DNA from: Tupaia tana
Taxonomy: Eukaryota > Chordata > Mammalia > Scandentia > Tupaiidae
Assembly (NCBI GenBank): GCA_026018925.1
Contig: JAKSZU010000013.1
Location: 78,295,791-78,359,790, forward strand
Reading direction: 5' to 3'
DNA length: 64,000 nucleotides
Shown here: positions 11,887-22,689 of the stretch, piece after piece
Position numbering within the stretch: the stretch's first letter is position 1
How the letters are laid out: every line of letters starts with the position of its first letter
Program-made: the position numbers and the translations under genes
Notes under the pieces: generated by a model
What the model was told of the DNA's origin: nothing
The model's database searches: none
The model's input: only the letters and a program-made list of their open reading frames with translations

Positions 11887-12770
11887 CTTGAAGAGCTGGT
11901 CTGGAGTTGGTAAATTCTTTCAGGTTTTGTTTATCCAAAGATGTCTTTATCTTCTTTTCCCATATGAAGGATAATCTTGCCAGATATAGTATTTTTTGGT
12001 TGAAATTGTTTTTCATTGAACACTTTGACTATATTTCCCCATTCTTTCCTTGCCTGCATTGTTTCTGACAAGAGGTCTGAAGTTAGCCTGATCGGATAAC
12101 CTTTGTAAGTAACTTGATGCTTCCCTCTTGCCAATTTTACTATCTTGTCTTTGTGGTTTTGGCTAGTCTGGCTATGAGGTGCCTTGGAGAGGATCTTCCT
12201 GGGTTTATTCTTTTTGGGGTCCTGTGTATTTCTTGGGACTGGATATTCGAATGCCTCTCTAGGTTTGGAAAATTGTCTTCCAGGATTTCATGAAATAAAT
12301 AATCAATGCCCTTATTTCTTCTTCTAGGATACCAATTATCTGGATATTGGGGCCTTTCATGGTATCTAGTATTTCTTGTATATTATCCTCATTTTTTTTT
12401 GATTGTTTTCTCAGTCTACTTGATACTTTTTTCTAGGTCTGAGGTTTTGTCTTCTACATTTGAGATTTAATATTCTGCGTGATCTAATCTACTTTTAATA
12501 CTTTTGAGGGAAGTTTTAATTTCCTGTATCATATTTTTTCATTCCTAACAATTTTGTTCGACTCTTTTTTATGGTGTCTATTTCTTCTTTCCCATCATGA
12601 AAAGACTTCCTCATCTCCTGGAGCTCATTGTCTTTTTTCTCTTGCATCTCATTTAGTTTGGTCACTACAAATATTCTAAATTGCTTGTCCAACATTTCCA
12701 TGACTTCCATTGTGTTATCTGTGGGTGATGTGGAATTGATGGTAGAGACATTTTGTTGGTTGCTCATATT
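11887..12770 (-). pseudogene. L1 ORF1 remnant (dead)
   Basis: ORF1 encodes the RNA-binding trimeric chaperone of L1. The 11931-12134 frame carries the C-terminal region (VTYKGYPIRLTSDL, then MQARKEWGNIVKVFNEKQFQ). The 12516-12767 frame is heptad-like and charged (NEMQEKKDNELQEMRKS), as in the coiled coil. Intervening frames are broken by stops. It matches the second ORF1 remnant at 24.5-25.6 kb closely, so both come from related L1 subfamilies. Confidence 0.8.
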
Positions 12771-13082
12771 TCTTGTGCCTCTGTGATTGTTCCTAGTCCT
12801 CTGGTGCTCTATACGTTCCTTCCTAAATTATTCAACGTATCACTGAATGTTCAAACGTGTGCAGGAGTAGAAAATTGGCAATTTCTGCTCTGCCTCCCTT
12901 CTGCTCACCAGCACCCTGCACTGTTGTCACTGGTACTGGGTGACCCAAAGTCCTCCCTGTTTCGAAAGAATAGGTATGCCTGAAACTGAGCTGCTGAACT
13001 TCAACTCAGGAGCAAAGAAAAGATTATACTGCACAGTATCCAAAACATCAATATCCTTAGGGTTCAAAGGTGAGTTGGGGAC

Positions 13083-13520
13083 GGGATGAGTCACGGTCCA
13101 GCCATTAGACCATGCAGCCACAGGCAACCTGCCACTGGCAAGGCCATTTTGCTTGACCAGGTATCTGGATGGGGTGGGGAGGGGTGCAAGTTTGTCTTAA
13201 TGTCCCAAGGCACAAACCTGAAGTTCAAGGTGAATGGGGGAGGGAATGAGCCATGGGTCCAGGCCACTAGGCCCTGCAGCCATAGACAGCTTGGCGTCTG
13301 GCAAGGCCATTCGCTTCAACCAGTATCTGCATGAGTTGGGGAGGGGTGCAAATTCATCTTAACATCCTAAGAAATAATCCTGAAGTCAAAAGGCAAATGT
13401 GGGGGTGGGGCAAGGGGGAGGGATGATCCACAGTCCTGGCCATTGGGCCCTGCAGCCACGGGCAGCCTGGTGTTCAGCAAGGCCATTTGCTTGAACTGGT
13501 ATTCAGGTGAGGCCAGTAGA
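13083..13520 (-). repeat. Tandem GC-rich monomers at the L1 5' end
   Basis: Three successive units start at 13083 (gggatgagtcac), 13242 (gggaatgagccat) and 13420 (gggatgatccac), giving spacings of 159 and 178 bases; the third is cut short. Each holds a 'ccatgcagccacaggca'-like block, 'ctggcaaggccatt' and, where complete, 'ggggaggggtgcaa'. They lie just beyond the ORF1 start, where the L1 promoter would be. Tandem promoter monomers are known for mouse L1; that these are promoters is inference. Confidence 0.65.
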
Positions 13521-13539
13521 TTATTTTTTTTAATGCTTC

Positions 13540-13745
13540 AGGGGACTAGCATTGATACAGTGGTAACAACTGTATTCACATGGGAAAGGTCATAGGTTTG
13601 TGTTCCGAGACCTCTCTGAGATGTTGGGTTGGTGTGTGTGCCCATAATCTGGGCTGGCTAAGACACAGGGTGGGTCTTAGTGTGATGACCCTGTTGGGGT
13701 ACCTTCCCAACTCTGTTTCTCTCTCTCATGGAAAAAATAGGTAAA
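13540..13745 (+). repeat. Old tRNA-derived SINE, unplaced subgroup
   Basis: Opens with 'ggggactagcattgataca', keeps SINE-C-like body words ('gtgtgtgcccataatctggg') and ends in 'tctctctctcatggaaaaaa'. The head is unlike groups A and B, so I leave it unplaced. Confidence 0.5.
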
Positions 13746-13757
13746 TTTTTTTTTTTA

Positions 13758-13957
13758 AAGAATGATTTTATTTATGTTTATTTAATTATTTAAACTTGAC
13801 CAGAGAGGTACAGAGTGAGAGAGAGAAAGAGGGAGGGGGGTGGAGGGAGAAAGAGAGAGAGAGGGAGAGAAAGCAAGCCACATGGTCTGGGGCTTGAACT
13901 GTGGTTGGCCATGTGGGAGTCCAGCGCCCTTAACCGCCATGCCACCTGCCAGCCCCC
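13758..13957 (-). repeat. SINE-B copy with long purine tract
   Basis: The + strand gives the inverted SINE-B: an AT-rich end, 'aaacttgaccagagagg', a long GAGA/GGGAGG purine run (13817-13872) and 'ccgccatgccacctgccagc' as inverted head. The purine run is longer than in other copies. Confidence 0.8.
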
Positions 13958-15237
13958 AACTTTTTTTTTTTTAACTTCAGAAAAAATCCTGGACTTGATT
14001 CTCATTGGCCCTATTTAGGTCATATAATCATCCGCAAACCAGTACCTGTGGTCAGGAAGAGGCGTGTCCTGGTCTGTGGAATGTGCTTAGCTCTGAAATG
14101 AGAAGTAAGGTCAACCCGAAACGAGCCCCGTGGATGCAAAATGGTGACAGACTGTCCTCTCTCAGGAGAGCATCAAGAACTGTACGACAGCAATTCCCTG
14201 GACTCCTAGGAGCAAATAGTGGGATGCTGAGTCAGGTGGGAGTCTAGACCTGCTCTGCCATCCCCTCGCGTAATGATGGGGGCAGTCACTTTCCTTCACA
14301 AGGTCTCAGATCTCTTATTTGTGAAGTAAGAATTTTGGACCAGCTGATTTTGATAACCCCATCTGGCTCAAAGATTCTACAGATTTTTTTTTTTTGTACC
14401 CTGGTTAAAAGGATTGTTATAAACATCCGGGGAGGTGAAGTATGGCAAACTGTTACCCTGACTCAGGGGGTTTCTGATGTCAGATGATGATGATGAAAGC
14501 AACTCTGACTTGATTAGACACAGTCCCTCATCTTTGCTGCCTTCAGACACTGCCTCAGAGCTCTTCCCTCACTTACCCACAGCTCAGCAGCAATGCTGGC
14601 AAGAGGCTTTCTGGCTGCCGTAAGGTCACCGGGATAAATGGGAAGGTTGGCTGATTGCCTGAAAATGAGTCTGGTTTAAAAGTTCCTTGCCCAAGAAATG
14701 GAAAGAGAAAAGAACCTGCTGGGATAGCTAAGGGGAGAGAGATGAGTGAGTGACCTCTTTAGAAAGAACTGCAGCCCTGGAAATCTGACTAATGGCTGGA
14801 GAGGGTACGTGATGATAACTCACAGCGGCCACTTGGATTTAATTATAGCAACATTTGCAGACAATAAGTGGGTCTTGAGTGAAGCCGGCCTGATGATATG
14901 GCAGTGACAAAAGCTAATCTGGATTTCTGGCCAAAAGGATGAATGAGAAATGACTTTGGAATGTTTCCTCTAGGATATTTCTTTTTGCTATCACCATGGT
15001 CAAATATTTATTAGGATCCCTGGGGTGAAGCTGGTGCTATTCTAAATTGTGAAAAGAGAAGAGCTTGGAGTTAGGAAACCTGAGTCCGCTTCTAGAGTGT
15101 CTATTGTTCACAGAGCCCTATTTCAATCATTTGTAAGACGAAGAGTTCTTCATTCTTTGCAGTCTTGAAAATTATTAATTTTGAGACTAGACATTTGCTA
15201 AGATAGATTCAAGTGTCTTTTTAAAGTTATAGGTTTC
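13958..15237. other. Mostly single-copy sequence, with a possible MIR at 14215-14385
   Basis: No gene found. The piece at 14215-14385 resembles a plus-strand MIR ('gacctgctctgccat', 'gggcagtcactttcctt', 'tctcttatttgtgaagta'). The remainder shows no recognised repeat. Confidence 0.45.
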
Positions 15238-15484
15238 ATTTTTTTTTTTAAGTTTTTGCCATAGGGTGGGTGCCTGTGTTCGCCAGAGACAGAGAGGGAA
15301 AGTAAGAAATCACCCCCCAGGGTGAAGAGTTACAACCTCCACCTCCTCCATTCTCTTCTTGAGATTTTGGCATGCATGTATTTTGGGCCTGACATGATTT
15401 TCAAGCTTCTGAGTCCAGGGTTTGAACTTCGGGCAGGCATGTGGGGGTCTAGCTCCTTAACTACCATGCCTCCTGCTGGTCCCT
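15238..15484 (-). repeat. SINE-A copy, old
   Basis: Inverted SINE-A order on the + strand: poly(T), 'tttttgccatagggtgggtg', 'gagaaatcaccccccag'-like block, 'cctccattctcttcttgag' and 'cctcctgctggtccctga'. Most CpGs have decayed, so it is older than the copies at 29.6, 43.7 and 61-62 kb. Confidence 0.75.
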
Positions 15485-15689
15485 GATATAGTTAAGATTT
15501 TGAAACAATCTATACTTCTTTACTTCTGTTGCTTATATATGATAAAAGATGATACAGTTTCTGACTTTTAGAAACGCTCAATATAAAGGACTTATTAGAG
15601 AGGTAGAAAATTTAAGAATCCTAAGGAAAAAAAAATAGCCATCAGGACCCTAGGGGGGAAAAATGTGTCTGAACAGCAAAGGCAAACAT

Positions 15690-15990
15690 TTTCTCAACTG
15701 AATAGTTCTATTTATTGAGTGCATGTTGTGTTTTAGCACATGCTTGGTGCTTTATGTACAGATCACACTGTGTGGTAGGTTCTACTAAATGCATTTTAAA
15801 GGTGACAATACTGAAGGTCGGTAGTTTAAATAACTTGCTCAAAAATTATGTACTTTAGTAAATCTCTACTTTCAAAATTAGACTTTCAAGACTGAAAAAC
15901 AAAGCTGCTCATTTTGCAAATGATGAAAATGAGGCTCAGTGAGTAATTGGAAACTTCAGAAATTAACCCAGGATTTTTTTTGTAACCTCT
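15690..15990 (-). repeat. MIR SINE fragment(s)
   Basis: The + strand carries the inverted MIR pattern: 'tgcttggtgctttatgtaca', 'gtggtaggttctac' and 'taacttgctcaaaaatta', followed by a second partial 'gatgaaaatgaggctcag'. Strongly diverged. Confidence 0.55.
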
Positions 15991-16894
15991 GCAATTATTA
16001 GTTTGTTAGTATCAGCTAGGACTCAGATGTTCAGTGGACTCAGAAAAGTATGTTCTGATCTTCACATGAGGACTCCATATTCTTTAACTCCTATTACCAT
16101 GTAATGGCCATTATATTTTTGCAGTTCCCATGTTAAAGAAGACTAGAACGTATCCCCAAAGGATGAGCTTAAAATACAAGACTACCATATCAAATTTTTG
16201 CCAACCTTGGTCCCAGCAAAGGCTAGGAAAATGCTGGCTGTAAATGTCTTTTCCCACTTATCTAAATGTAGACTGCTCAGGACACTTGACTTTCCATTAA
16301 AAATATCTTTAATTAATTGGGCTAACTTTTAAAATGATGCCCCATTGAAAATAGGGGAAACATTCCTCTATTGTGGTTTTCCCTTTATAATAAATCAGAT
16401 AGACATGAAGAGAGAAGACACAAACTTTGCAACTCAGTACAAATTAGCCAATTTATATGAATTTGATTTTTCTTTACAGAATCCAGGTTTCTTAACTCAA
16501 GTTCAGTAGGTAACATTTAGGGATAGCACTGGGATTCTGGTATGTCTGAATCCAACGGCTGTTCTCTTAGCTATGCCTCTGCTCTGTGTCATTCTCCTGC
16601 ACCTCCGCTTTAGGTCTCATTAAATGTAAGCGGCTTGAGAGTTTCTGGTCCTAGGAACCATCCTCTAAAAGCAGGTTTCTGTTGGACATTGAGAATGTTT
16701 GGTAGTCGAAGCTTTGGAATGGTGAAAATAAGGCTTATCTGCATTTGCACATGATATGGAAGGGCCTGGGGAATGGGACTTTGGAAGACAGGAAGGAATG
16801 TGGTTAGCAACTTGCACTTAGCTAGCACTGGAAGAACAGTGGTTGATGCTGATGACTGTTCTTTACCTCCTACAAGTGAGTTACATTTTTCACA
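15991..16894. other. Unassigned sequence
   Basis: No gene or repeat recognised on either strand. Confidence 0.4.
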
Positions 16895-17327
16895 AAAACA
16901 GGCTGCTTTGAATGCTGGCGAGGATGTGGATAATAAAGAATTCTATTATACCATTGGTGGGAATGTAAATTATCACAGCCATTTTGGAGAACAGTATGAA
17001 GGTTTCTAAAAGAAATTAAAAATAGAACTGCCATATTACCCAGCAATCCCACTACTGGGCATATATCCAGAAGAAAGGAACTTAATTTGTCATTAAATAT
17101 ACCTGTACCCCAATGTTTATTGCAGTACTATTTGTAATAACTAAGATATGGAAGCAACCTAAGATATCAACAGATAAATCTGATTAACCTTAGATGTCAA
17201 CAGACAAATATATAAAGAATATGATATATGTGTGTGTGTGTAAAAATAATATGTATATGGAATACCATTCAGCTATTAAAAAACCCCCACAAAATCTGTC
17301 ATTCATAGTACAACGGGGGTAGGAGGA

Positions 17328-17478
17328 AGCTGGCAGGTGGCATTGTGGTGAAGATGCTGGACTCCTACATGGCCAACCATAGTTTGAGTCCAAGACATGG
17401 CAGCTTCCTTTCTCACTTACCCTCTCTTTCTCTCTGGTCAAATTAAGAATAATCATAAATAAAATTAAATGATTTTTT
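17328..17478 (+). repeat. SINE-B copy, left arm of a tail-to-tail pair
   Basis: Head 'gctggcaggtggcattgtgg', 'gatgctggactcctacatgg', pyrimidine run and AT-rich tail. Immediately followed by a second copy in the opposite orientation. Confidence 0.8.
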
Positions 17479-17479
17479 A

Positions 17480-17648
17480 AAAGAATTATTTAACTTTATT
17501 TTATTTATCTATTTCAATTTGACCAGACAGGGACAGAGTGAGAGAGAGAAAGTGAGAAAGCAAGCTGCCAGGCCCAAGAATGGAATCATGGTCAGTCATG
17601 TGGGAGTTCAGCACCCCTGAACACCATGCCACCTGCTGGCCCCAAAAT
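17480..17648 (-). repeat. SINE-B copy, right arm of a tail-to-tail pair
   Basis: Inverted copy: 'tttcaatttgaccagacagg', purine run, then 'accatgccacctgctggccc'. With the left arm it forms a long imperfect inverted repeat that could fold into a hairpin in RNA or single-stranded DNA. Confidence 0.8.
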
Positions 17649-18055
17649 TAAATAGTTCTTTTTTAAAAAAAAAAAAAAAAAACAAAAAAAAAAACCCGAA
17701 GTTAATGGGAAAGCCTAAAGGGCATTATGTTAGGTGAAATAAGTCAGGCACACAAAGAGAACTACATGTTCTCATTCATATGTGGAAATTGGGAGAAAAT
17801 AAAAAGTAACATCAGAAGTAGAGAATTAAAGAATGATTACTAGAGGCTGGGAAGGCTTGGGCTTAGATAAAATGATGTTGATCAATAGAAATGAAATTAC
17901 ATATACATAAGAATAATTTCTAGTGTTATAAAATACAGTAGGATGAATAAAGTTAACAATTTACTATATATACCTCAAAGTAACTAAAAATGATTTCGAA
18001 TGTCCCCAATGCAAAGTAATGACAAATGGTTATGATGAATATATATACTTAAAAC

Positions 18056-18190
18056 TTCTTAAAAATTTTTTTTAAAATTTGCTATTGGGCATGTGTGCTC
18101 ACCACAGACACAAAGTAAGAAAGCAAGCCGACAGGTCTGGAACTTGAAATGCAGTCAGCCAGGTGGAAATCCAGGGCCACCTGCTGGCCC
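18056..18190 (-). repeat. SINE-B copy, shortened
   Basis: Inverted head 'ccacctgctggccc' at the right and 'aaagtaagaaagcaagccg' in the body. The tail region carries a SINE-A-like 'tttgctattgggcatgtgtg', so the copy mixes features of A and B. Confidence 0.65.
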
Positions 18191-18439
18191 TGGGTGATGG
18201 ATATAATAATTACCCTGATTTGATCACTACATGTTGTATTCTTGAACTGAAAAGTCATACTGTATCTAACAAATATGTACAATGATTATATTTCAATAAA
18301 ATTTGTTGTATTTGCTACAGGAGGGTTGTACATTCCATGTGGATGATCTTAAAAAGACTCAGGCTACATCTTATTTCTATGTAGTACTTATTCGCAACTC
18401 TCACGTGATTATGTGGCTAAATCCTTGTTTTCCAGCCTT

Positions 18440-18990
18440 ATAAGTAATCTCAACTGCTGTTATCAATCAGCTTTTAACTACTGCAAATTTTCTCAGAATG
18501 TGGCAGCTTAAAGCAAGCATAACTTTAGATTTGTGGTTCTGCAGTTCAGTAACTAGGAATAGACTCACCTGAGTTCTCCTAGTCTTGGTTTACGTTAGTC
18601 TTGCATCTATTGCCGGTGAGCTCAATGGGTGTTTTTGTGAGTTAACCGGCTGTTGATGAGAGATGGGGGTAACTCGGCCATAGGCCTTTCATTGCCAGGC
18701 AGGATAATCTGTGCTTGCTCACCTGATGGCTGGACAGGAGGATTCCAAGAGGAAGAGGGAAATTGCTCAAGTTGAGTTTCAAAACTGTTCTATGTTACTT
18801 CTGCATTCTACCTGCTGAAATATGTCTCAAAGTCAGTTCAGATTCAACAGGTCAGGAAACAGCTTCTACCTTTTGATGAGGAACAGCTGCAAAGTTACAT
18901 GGCAAAGCGCATTCATATGGGGAAAAGACTCCATTGTGTCAATTTTTATGAACAATCTACCACTGTCATTCCTGTAGGTCTCGAGCTGTT
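18440..18990 (+). repeat. Ancient interspersed repeat (family uncertain)
   Basis: Blocks 'atgtggcagcttaaagcaag', 'gttctgcagttcagtaacta' and 'ttctcctagtcttggtttac' follow the order of a common old mammalian repeat that reads 'cttaaaacaac ... cagttctgtaggtcagaag'. A related but distinct piece occurs at 30060-30260. No coding content. Confidence 0.45.
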
Positions 18991-19124
18991 GAATGACCAT
19001 ATAGATTGTCAGTTGCTGTAGAATCATAGCACACAGCGATAGAAAGTAGGGCATTGTCTTCAGTAAATAAATGGAGCTTTGACCACAGATGTTTGCCCTT
19101 TCATTTCAGAAGGAATTTGAGGTG

Positions 19125-19240
19125 GGGGTGGCTTGCAAAATTATATGTAATAGGACAAGGTAAAAATTTTTTTTGCACCAAAATAAACTTGTACTTTTAT
19201 TATAGTTCTCCATGAACTTTTTGAAATCCCCTATATATTA
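19125..19240. mobile_element. Mariner-like MITE fragment
   Basis: Holds 'tttttgcaccaaaataaact', then a terminal block 'ctccatgaactttttgaaat'. The same internal layout and a matching end occur at 51628-51745. Non-autonomous, no transposase. Confidence 0.55.
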
Positions 19241-19384
19241 CATTGCTAAAATTATTAGTTTGTATCTAACAATGTGAGTCACTTATAACCACTAAGCTTT
19301 TCTTGAAATAACCAGAGATCACAGTTGAAGTTACTAAAAAGTTTATATTATTAATGTGTTATAATAGATTGAAATTAGTGTTTA

Positions 19385-19520
19385 AGAGAATGGAGACTGG
19401 AAACAGAATGCCTCGGTTACAAAGTGTAAACCCCAATTCTATCATTTATAAACTCTATGACCTTGATTAATTTTCTTGTATGCCTTAGTTTTTCAATCTA
19501 TAAACTGGTAATAAAAGTAG
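19385..19520 (+). repeat. MIR SINE fragment (probable)
   Basis: Blocks 'atcatttataaactctatga', 'ccttgattaattttcttg' and 'gccttagtttttcaatctat' match the MIR core in order but are diverged. Confidence 0.5.
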
Positions 19521-19525
19521 ATCTC

Positions 19526-19757
19526 TGGGCCAGCCCTGTCGTGCAGTGGTTAAACACTGCACAGAGGATACCAGGTCCCACGTGACCCACCAAGTTACAA
19601 AACCTGGCCTCAGAGGCTGGGAAAATATTCTTGGTGCACAAGTCCAGGATCCTGATAGGATGGAGAATTGGAGGAATATGGACTGCACTGTGACTGGCCT
19701 GCTTGGGGGTTGCTTTCTCTCTGTCTTCTTCTTGTGCCCTCTGGCATAAAAAGAAAA
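19526..19757 (+). repeat. SINE-C copy
   Basis: Head 'gggccagccctgtcgtgcag', A-box-like 'tgcagtggttaaac', body 'ggatcctgataggatggag', and tail 'gccctctggcataaaaagaa'. An old copy, with an unusual segment between head and body. Confidence 0.65.
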
Positions 19758-19856
19758 CAAATTTCAGTACATTGTTCTAAGAATGTCATTCTTTAATATT
19801 TGTCTAGCAATTAGAATCATGCCAGGAATTTAGTGCTATAAAAGTGTTGGTTAGTG

Positions 19857-20118
19857 GGGCCAGTAGGAGGCATAGTAGTTAAGGTGCTGGACTCCCATAT
19901 AACCAACCCTGGTTTGAGTCCTGGACCCAGTGGCTAGAAAATCATACTGGGTGTATGTACATGTGTGCCCAGAATTCCAGGAGGAAAATGGAAGAAAAGG
20001 TGTCATGGCATGGCCATCGCCCCTGTGGGGTGATTTATCACTTTCCCTCTTACTCTCTTTCTCTGTTTCTCTCTGGAAAGTACGTGTGCCTTATGGCAAA
20101 ACCCTAAAAGAAAAAAGT
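19857..20118 (+). repeat. Chimeric SINE: SINE-B-type head with SINE-A-type body and tail
   Basis: The head is that of SINE-B ('ggggccagtaggaggcatag', 'aaggtgctggactcccata'), but it continues with the SINE-A body ('aggaggaaaatggaagaaaa', 'catggcatggccatcgcccc', 'tggggtgatttatcacttt') and a SINE-A tail ('gtgccttatggcaaaaccct'). It links the two families and may be an ancestral or recombinant form. Confidence 0.7.
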
Positions 20119-20154
20119 GGTGGTTAATCAATCTATAATAATAGACTATAAATG

Positions 20155-20345
20155 TGTTAATTTACTTATTGTATAAACATTTACTGAGCACTTTTGTGTG
20201 CCAGGCATTAAGGACACAGTTGCAAAAACAATGATACCCTTACCTTCAAAAAGTTTATTGTTTAATTGACAGAAGCAGACAACCAAATAAACAAGTAATT
20301 GTAGATTGTGATAAATGCAAGGAAAAAAATAGTAAGGCTAAATTG
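20155..20345 (+). repeat. Ancient mammalian repeat fragment
   Basis: Contains 'catttactgagcacttttgt', 'gtgccaggcattaaggacac' and 'gacaaccaaataaacaagta', a familiar order in an old, widespread mammalian repeat whose family I do not assign. Confidence 0.55.
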
Positions 20346-20384
20346 ATGGTTAAAAGAAAGAAATTTTGTCCCCCCTCCCCACCT

Positions 20385-20640
20385 CCCAAGTATTTATCTG
20401 TGCATATGAGAGAGAGAGAAAGACAGACAGACAGAAAATGAACTCTCCACCATTGGGGCTTAGTCACATTGCAATCCTTTTATCTTCCATTTCTCTATCC
20501 TATCAGGATCCTAGCATATGAATACATACATGCCTAGCATGTATTTCAAGCCACCAGGGATGGCAGAATCTGAACTGTGGTCAATCATGTGGAATCTAAT
20601 TCCCTCCACACAGCACTTAGTCACTGTGCTATGGGGCCTG
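20385..20640 (-). repeat. SINE-C copy
   Basis: Inverted order on +: 'gagagagagaaagacagaca', 'tgcaatccttttatcttcca', 'atttcaagccaccaggga', 'cactgtgctatggggcctgc'. CpG-poor and old. Confidence 0.7.
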
Positions 20641-21167
20641 CCAATTTTATTGTCTTTAATTTATATTTCTTTGGTTCCTTGTGATAGTGCATATGTTTTA
20701 ATATTTTTGTTAATGATTTAATTTTCCTCTTTGGTTAATTGTGTGTGCCTTTTCTCCATTTCTATTAAGAGTGTTTTTACATTGATATGTGAGGGCTCTT
20801 ATTTATTAAGGATAAAACATTCTTATTAAAAAGAATATTAAATCTTTCCCCAGTTTTATACTTGCCTTTTAATTTTATTTCTGTTTTAAAAACATAGGCA
20901 TACAGAAGTTTAATTATTTGGGCAATTTTATTTCTCTTCCCCTTGAGACTCTGCTTTCTTGAGAAAAACATTACAGTTTTCTCCACTCCAAATGCAAAAA
21001 TATCTCCAAATATATTTTCTTCCAAATGCTTATTGAGTTCAGTTTTGACCTTTAGCTCTGTTATCCAGAGCTTTATTTCTGTATAAAGCATGATGTAAAG
21101 AGCAAACTAGATTTTTCCCCATATCGATTAAATTTTTTGACTAATCCTTTGTTTATCTATACATTTT

Positions 21168-21429
21168 TTTTTTTTTTTTTGATAGATTTTGCTATAGGGT
21201 GCATGCAGTCGCCAAAAAGACAGAGAGAGACAGAGAGACAGAAAGCAAGAAATTACCCCCCAGGGGGGATGGCCATGCTGCAATCCCTTCTCCTCTATTC
21301 TCCTCTCGGGATCTTGGGCATGCATGTGCACACACCTGGCATGAGTTTAAGCCACCAGGTCTGGTCCTCGAACTCCGGTCAACTACATGTGAGTCCAGCG
21401 ACATAGCCATTACACCAACCGCTGTTCCC
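21168..21429 (-). repeat. SINE-A copy with target-site duplication
   Basis: Full inverted SINE-A. The flanks repeat tctatacattt (21156-21166 and 21436-21446). The palindromic ccccccagggggg core is complete. Confidence 0.85.
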
Positions 21430-21486
21430 GGTTTTTCTATACATTTGTGATGTTATTATTGCCTTGATTCTTTTACACACTAAGGT

Positions 21487-21706
21487 TTTTAAGGTTTGGC
21501 TATAGGGTGCACGAGTTTGCCAGAGAGAGAAAGGTAAAGTGAGAAATCCCCTGGGGGGATGGCCATGCCAAAATCTCTTCCCCTTCATTCTCCTCGCAGG
21601 ATTTTGAGCACACAGGCCCATGTGACCGACATGATTTTCAAGGTGTGAGGTCTGGCAGTTGGCCATGTGGGATCCAGTGCCTTAACATCTCTGCCACCTG
21701 CTGGCC
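21487..21706 (-). repeat. SINE-A copy, older and shortened
   Basis: Inverted SINE-A words 'tttggctatagggtgcacga', 'ggggggatggccatgccaaa' and a closing 'gccacctgctggcc' resembling the SINE-B head. It lies about 60 bases from another SINE-A copy. Confidence 0.75.
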
Positions 21707-21944
21707 TACACAGTTTTAATTCTGGAATTTCTACTATATTTTTCTAACTTTAAACATCATATCATACTATTTTGATTATTGTAGCTCTGCTGGCCCAAAG
21801 TATCATTCTTAATTTTTAAATTTTTAGTTAACTCCCATCATTTAGAATCTATCTTCAAGTACTTCTGAAGAAGTATACTTGGGTAGTCACCTTTATAAAT
21901 CCTTTCTTGTCAGAGTATTTTCTTGGTTTCCCTATTTGGGTCAT

Positions 21945-22372
21945 TGTATTAGTCACTGTTTGCTTTATACATATATATTTCTTATTACATGATTATGAAT
22001 GATGAGAAGTCTCACCATGAGTGGTCTTAAAACTGGAGAATTTGGAAAATCAATGATATAATTCAGTCTGAGCCCAAAGGCACAAGGACCAGGGAATCTG
22101 ATGTCTAAGAGCAAGAGAAGATGGATGTTCTAGCTCAGGCAAGTAGAATTTTCTCCTCCTTTGCCTTTTTTTCCTATTCTGTCCTCAAGAGATTGGATGA
22201 TATTTGTACACATCAGTGAGAGCAGACCTTCTCTACTCAATCTACTGATTCAAATGCTAATCTCTTCTGGGTAAACCCTCAAAGATATCTCCAGAAATAT
22301 TGGCTTGCTCATTACATGGGCATCTCTTAGCCCAGTGAAGTTGACACATAAAATTAACCATCACAGTCACCA
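21945..22372 (+). repeat. Ancient interspersed repeat (family uncertain)
   Basis: Starts 'tcattgtattagtcactgtt', passes 'tcagtctgagcccaaaggca' and 'ctactcaatctactgattca', and ends 'gttgacacataaaattaacc'. This is a common old mammalian repeat layout; no coding content. Confidence 0.55.
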
Positions 22373-22689
22373 TGTTTTTCCCTTAAAAAAAAAAAAGAAA
22401 ACAAACAAACTTTGGAGACTTAGCTCCATTGTTCTTTGGTGTTTTAAGGAGTAGTCTGTGGAGACCTTAAATTTTGAATAATTTAAAGTAATTTATATTT
22501 TTCCAGGTCTATTTCAACAGCTCTTTCTTGTTGGCCTCTTTTTATCAGTGTTGACTTATACTTTTAAATGCTTTTTTTCAACAGACATATATATTTTTCA
22601 ATGCTAAAAAGTCTTCTCTGCCTATTTTTGATTTTTGCTCTGATTTTCTCCCATTTGTCTTATTCTTAGAAATATCAATTATCTACCAA

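Larger units (their letters stand above)
9285..13525 (-). mobile_element. L1 LINE, minus strand, nearly full span but internally deleted
   Basis: Read on the minus strand, the element runs from tandem GC-rich monomers (13083-13520) through ORF1 remnants (11880-12770) and ORF2 endonuclease remnants (10400-11480) to the ORF2 C-terminus (9567-10380) and a 3' UTR (9285-9570). The ORF2 reverse-transcriptase core, roughly 2 kb, is missing near 10390-10440. A SINE-A copy sits inside at 11611-11878. All reading frames are broken, so it cannot move. Confidence 0.85.
16895..18305 (+). mobile_element. 3' end of an older plus-strand L1, split by three SINEs
   Basis: Pieces at 16895-17320, 17695-18055 and 18191-18305 join in the order of the ORF2 end and 3' UTR of an L1M-type element. 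Landmarks are 'accattggtgggaatgtaaa', 'cccagcaatcccactactgg', 'taagtcaggcacacaaagag', 'tgttctcattcatatgtgg' and the terminal 'tatttcaataaaattt'. SINE-B copies at 17328-17645 and 18056-18190 interrupt it. The element belongs to a clearly different subfamily from the minus-strand L1 at 9.3-13.5 kb. Confidence 0.8.
20645..21930 (-). mobile_element. Ancient L1 ORF2 fragment, interrupted by two SINE-A copies
   Basis: The + strand at 20645-21160, 21431-21484 and 21707-21930 follows the inverted 3' half of L1 ORF2. Recognisable words include 'aatttatatttctttggttc', 'tttccccatatcgattaa', 'gtttttctatacatttgtga' and 'actattttgattattgtagc'. It is much more decayed than the L1 at 9.3-13.5 kb and has no long open frame. 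Confidence 0.65.

Noticed and set aside
13083..13520. CRISPR-like or protein-coding tandem repeat
   Set aside because: Units are long and contiguous without spacers, in a mammalian L1 context; frames differ between units.
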